Source of the DNA: Amia ocellicauda
Taxonomy: Eukaryota > Chordata > Actinopteri > Amiiformes > Amiidae
Length of the DNA: 64,000 bases
Assembly (NCBI RefSeq): GCF_036373705.1
Contig: NC_089855.1
Span: forward strand, 50,408,329-50,472,328
Reading direction: 5' to 3'
The first letter of the stretch is position 1. Every line of letters starts with the position of its first letter. The position numbers and the translations under genes are program-made. The notes under the pieces are model-generated. The model made no database searches. It saw only the letters and a program-made list of their open reading frames with translations, and was not told the origin of the DNA. This document shows positions 63,578 to 64,000 of the stretch, in pieces.

Positions 63578-64000
63578 AGGCCTCAGGCGCTCGTGCCCCG
63601 GTTTCGGGGGAGAGTCGCTCACTTTTCTTGCCGCAGACACAGGCGCAAGGCATTGCCTGTTTGCCGTAAGGTTATCAGACACAACGCGCCGGCGACGGCT
63701 GCAGCATTAGCACGCCGGCTGGCCCTTCCGAAGTTCCCCAAAAACGACCGAGATGCCGCTTCGACGTCGTAACCCCAGGAACGACCGCAAAGGCACTCCA
63801 ACCCTCAATCTTCCGATCCGAAGTCAGACCGAATAGACTGTATGATGTTTTAGATTAAAGATAGTATGCAGACCGAGCAAGTTAGATTTATCGAGCTAGC
63901 AAACAGCAATTGAGGCACCTGTTCGGGACGTACCCTGTAGAAATTCCTGTCAACGATAAAAGGATCAAACGGTGGAGAAAAAGCCCGCAGGATGTTTGTC

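Larger units (their letters stand above)
61376..64000. repeat. tRNA-gene tandem repeat unit, cut by window end
   Basis: Contains the 5' spacer (61382-61673, no gene), split tRNA-Ala with LTR, and the first part of the middle spacer (63578-64000, no gene). Confidence 0.9.

Overview
The window looks like vertebrate nuclear DNA, most likely a fish or amphibian. The tRNA genes are of vertebrate type (Gln-CTG, Glu-CTC, Ala-AGC), there is a retroviral-type LTR, and three large Polinton/Maverick DNA elements carry GT-AG introns. No host protein-coding gene is visible. The species cannot be named from the sequence.

Layout: (1) 1-11764, Polinton copy A, cut by the window start. (2) 11765-18102, two units of a roughly 3.5 kb tandem tRNA-gene repeat. 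(3) 18103-33797, Polinton copy B, complete from end to end. (4) 33798-36612, one tRNA unit. (5) 36613-52264, Polinton copy C, complete from end to end. (6) 52265-64000, four more tRNA units, one of them fused and one cut by the window end. A full tRNA unit holds, in order, a tRNA-Ala(AGC) split in its anticodon loop by a solo LTR of about 1.83 kb, a minus-strand tRNA-Gln(CTG), and a plus-strand tRNA-Glu(CTC).

All three Polintons sit at the same base of the repeat unit, about 27 bp past tRNA-Glu, next to the same 6-bp flank CCTGTG. An empty version of the site survives at 55781. This points to a single insertion, later multiplied with its host repeat by unequal exchange. The LTR is also at one fixed site in every unit and so is older than the amplification.

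The Polinton runs as follows. On the plus strand from the left 181-bp terminal inverted repeat: an unknown acidic-tailed protein, a 282-aa protein with a Cys/His cluster, a short protein that looks Bcl-2-like, an integrase with a chromodomain, the capsid genes, and an adenain-type protease. After a convergent poly(A) region, on the minus strand: two conserved virion-type proteins, a packaging ATPase, a protein-primed-type family B DNA polymerase, a small protein, and a gene that appears to be split into seven exons. The last 1.3 kb before the right repeat is non-coding. Copy A shows no break in its visible part, copy B has about three breaks and copy C about two. Copies are nearly identical and the two end repeats of one copy differ at about 1 percent of bases, so the family is young.
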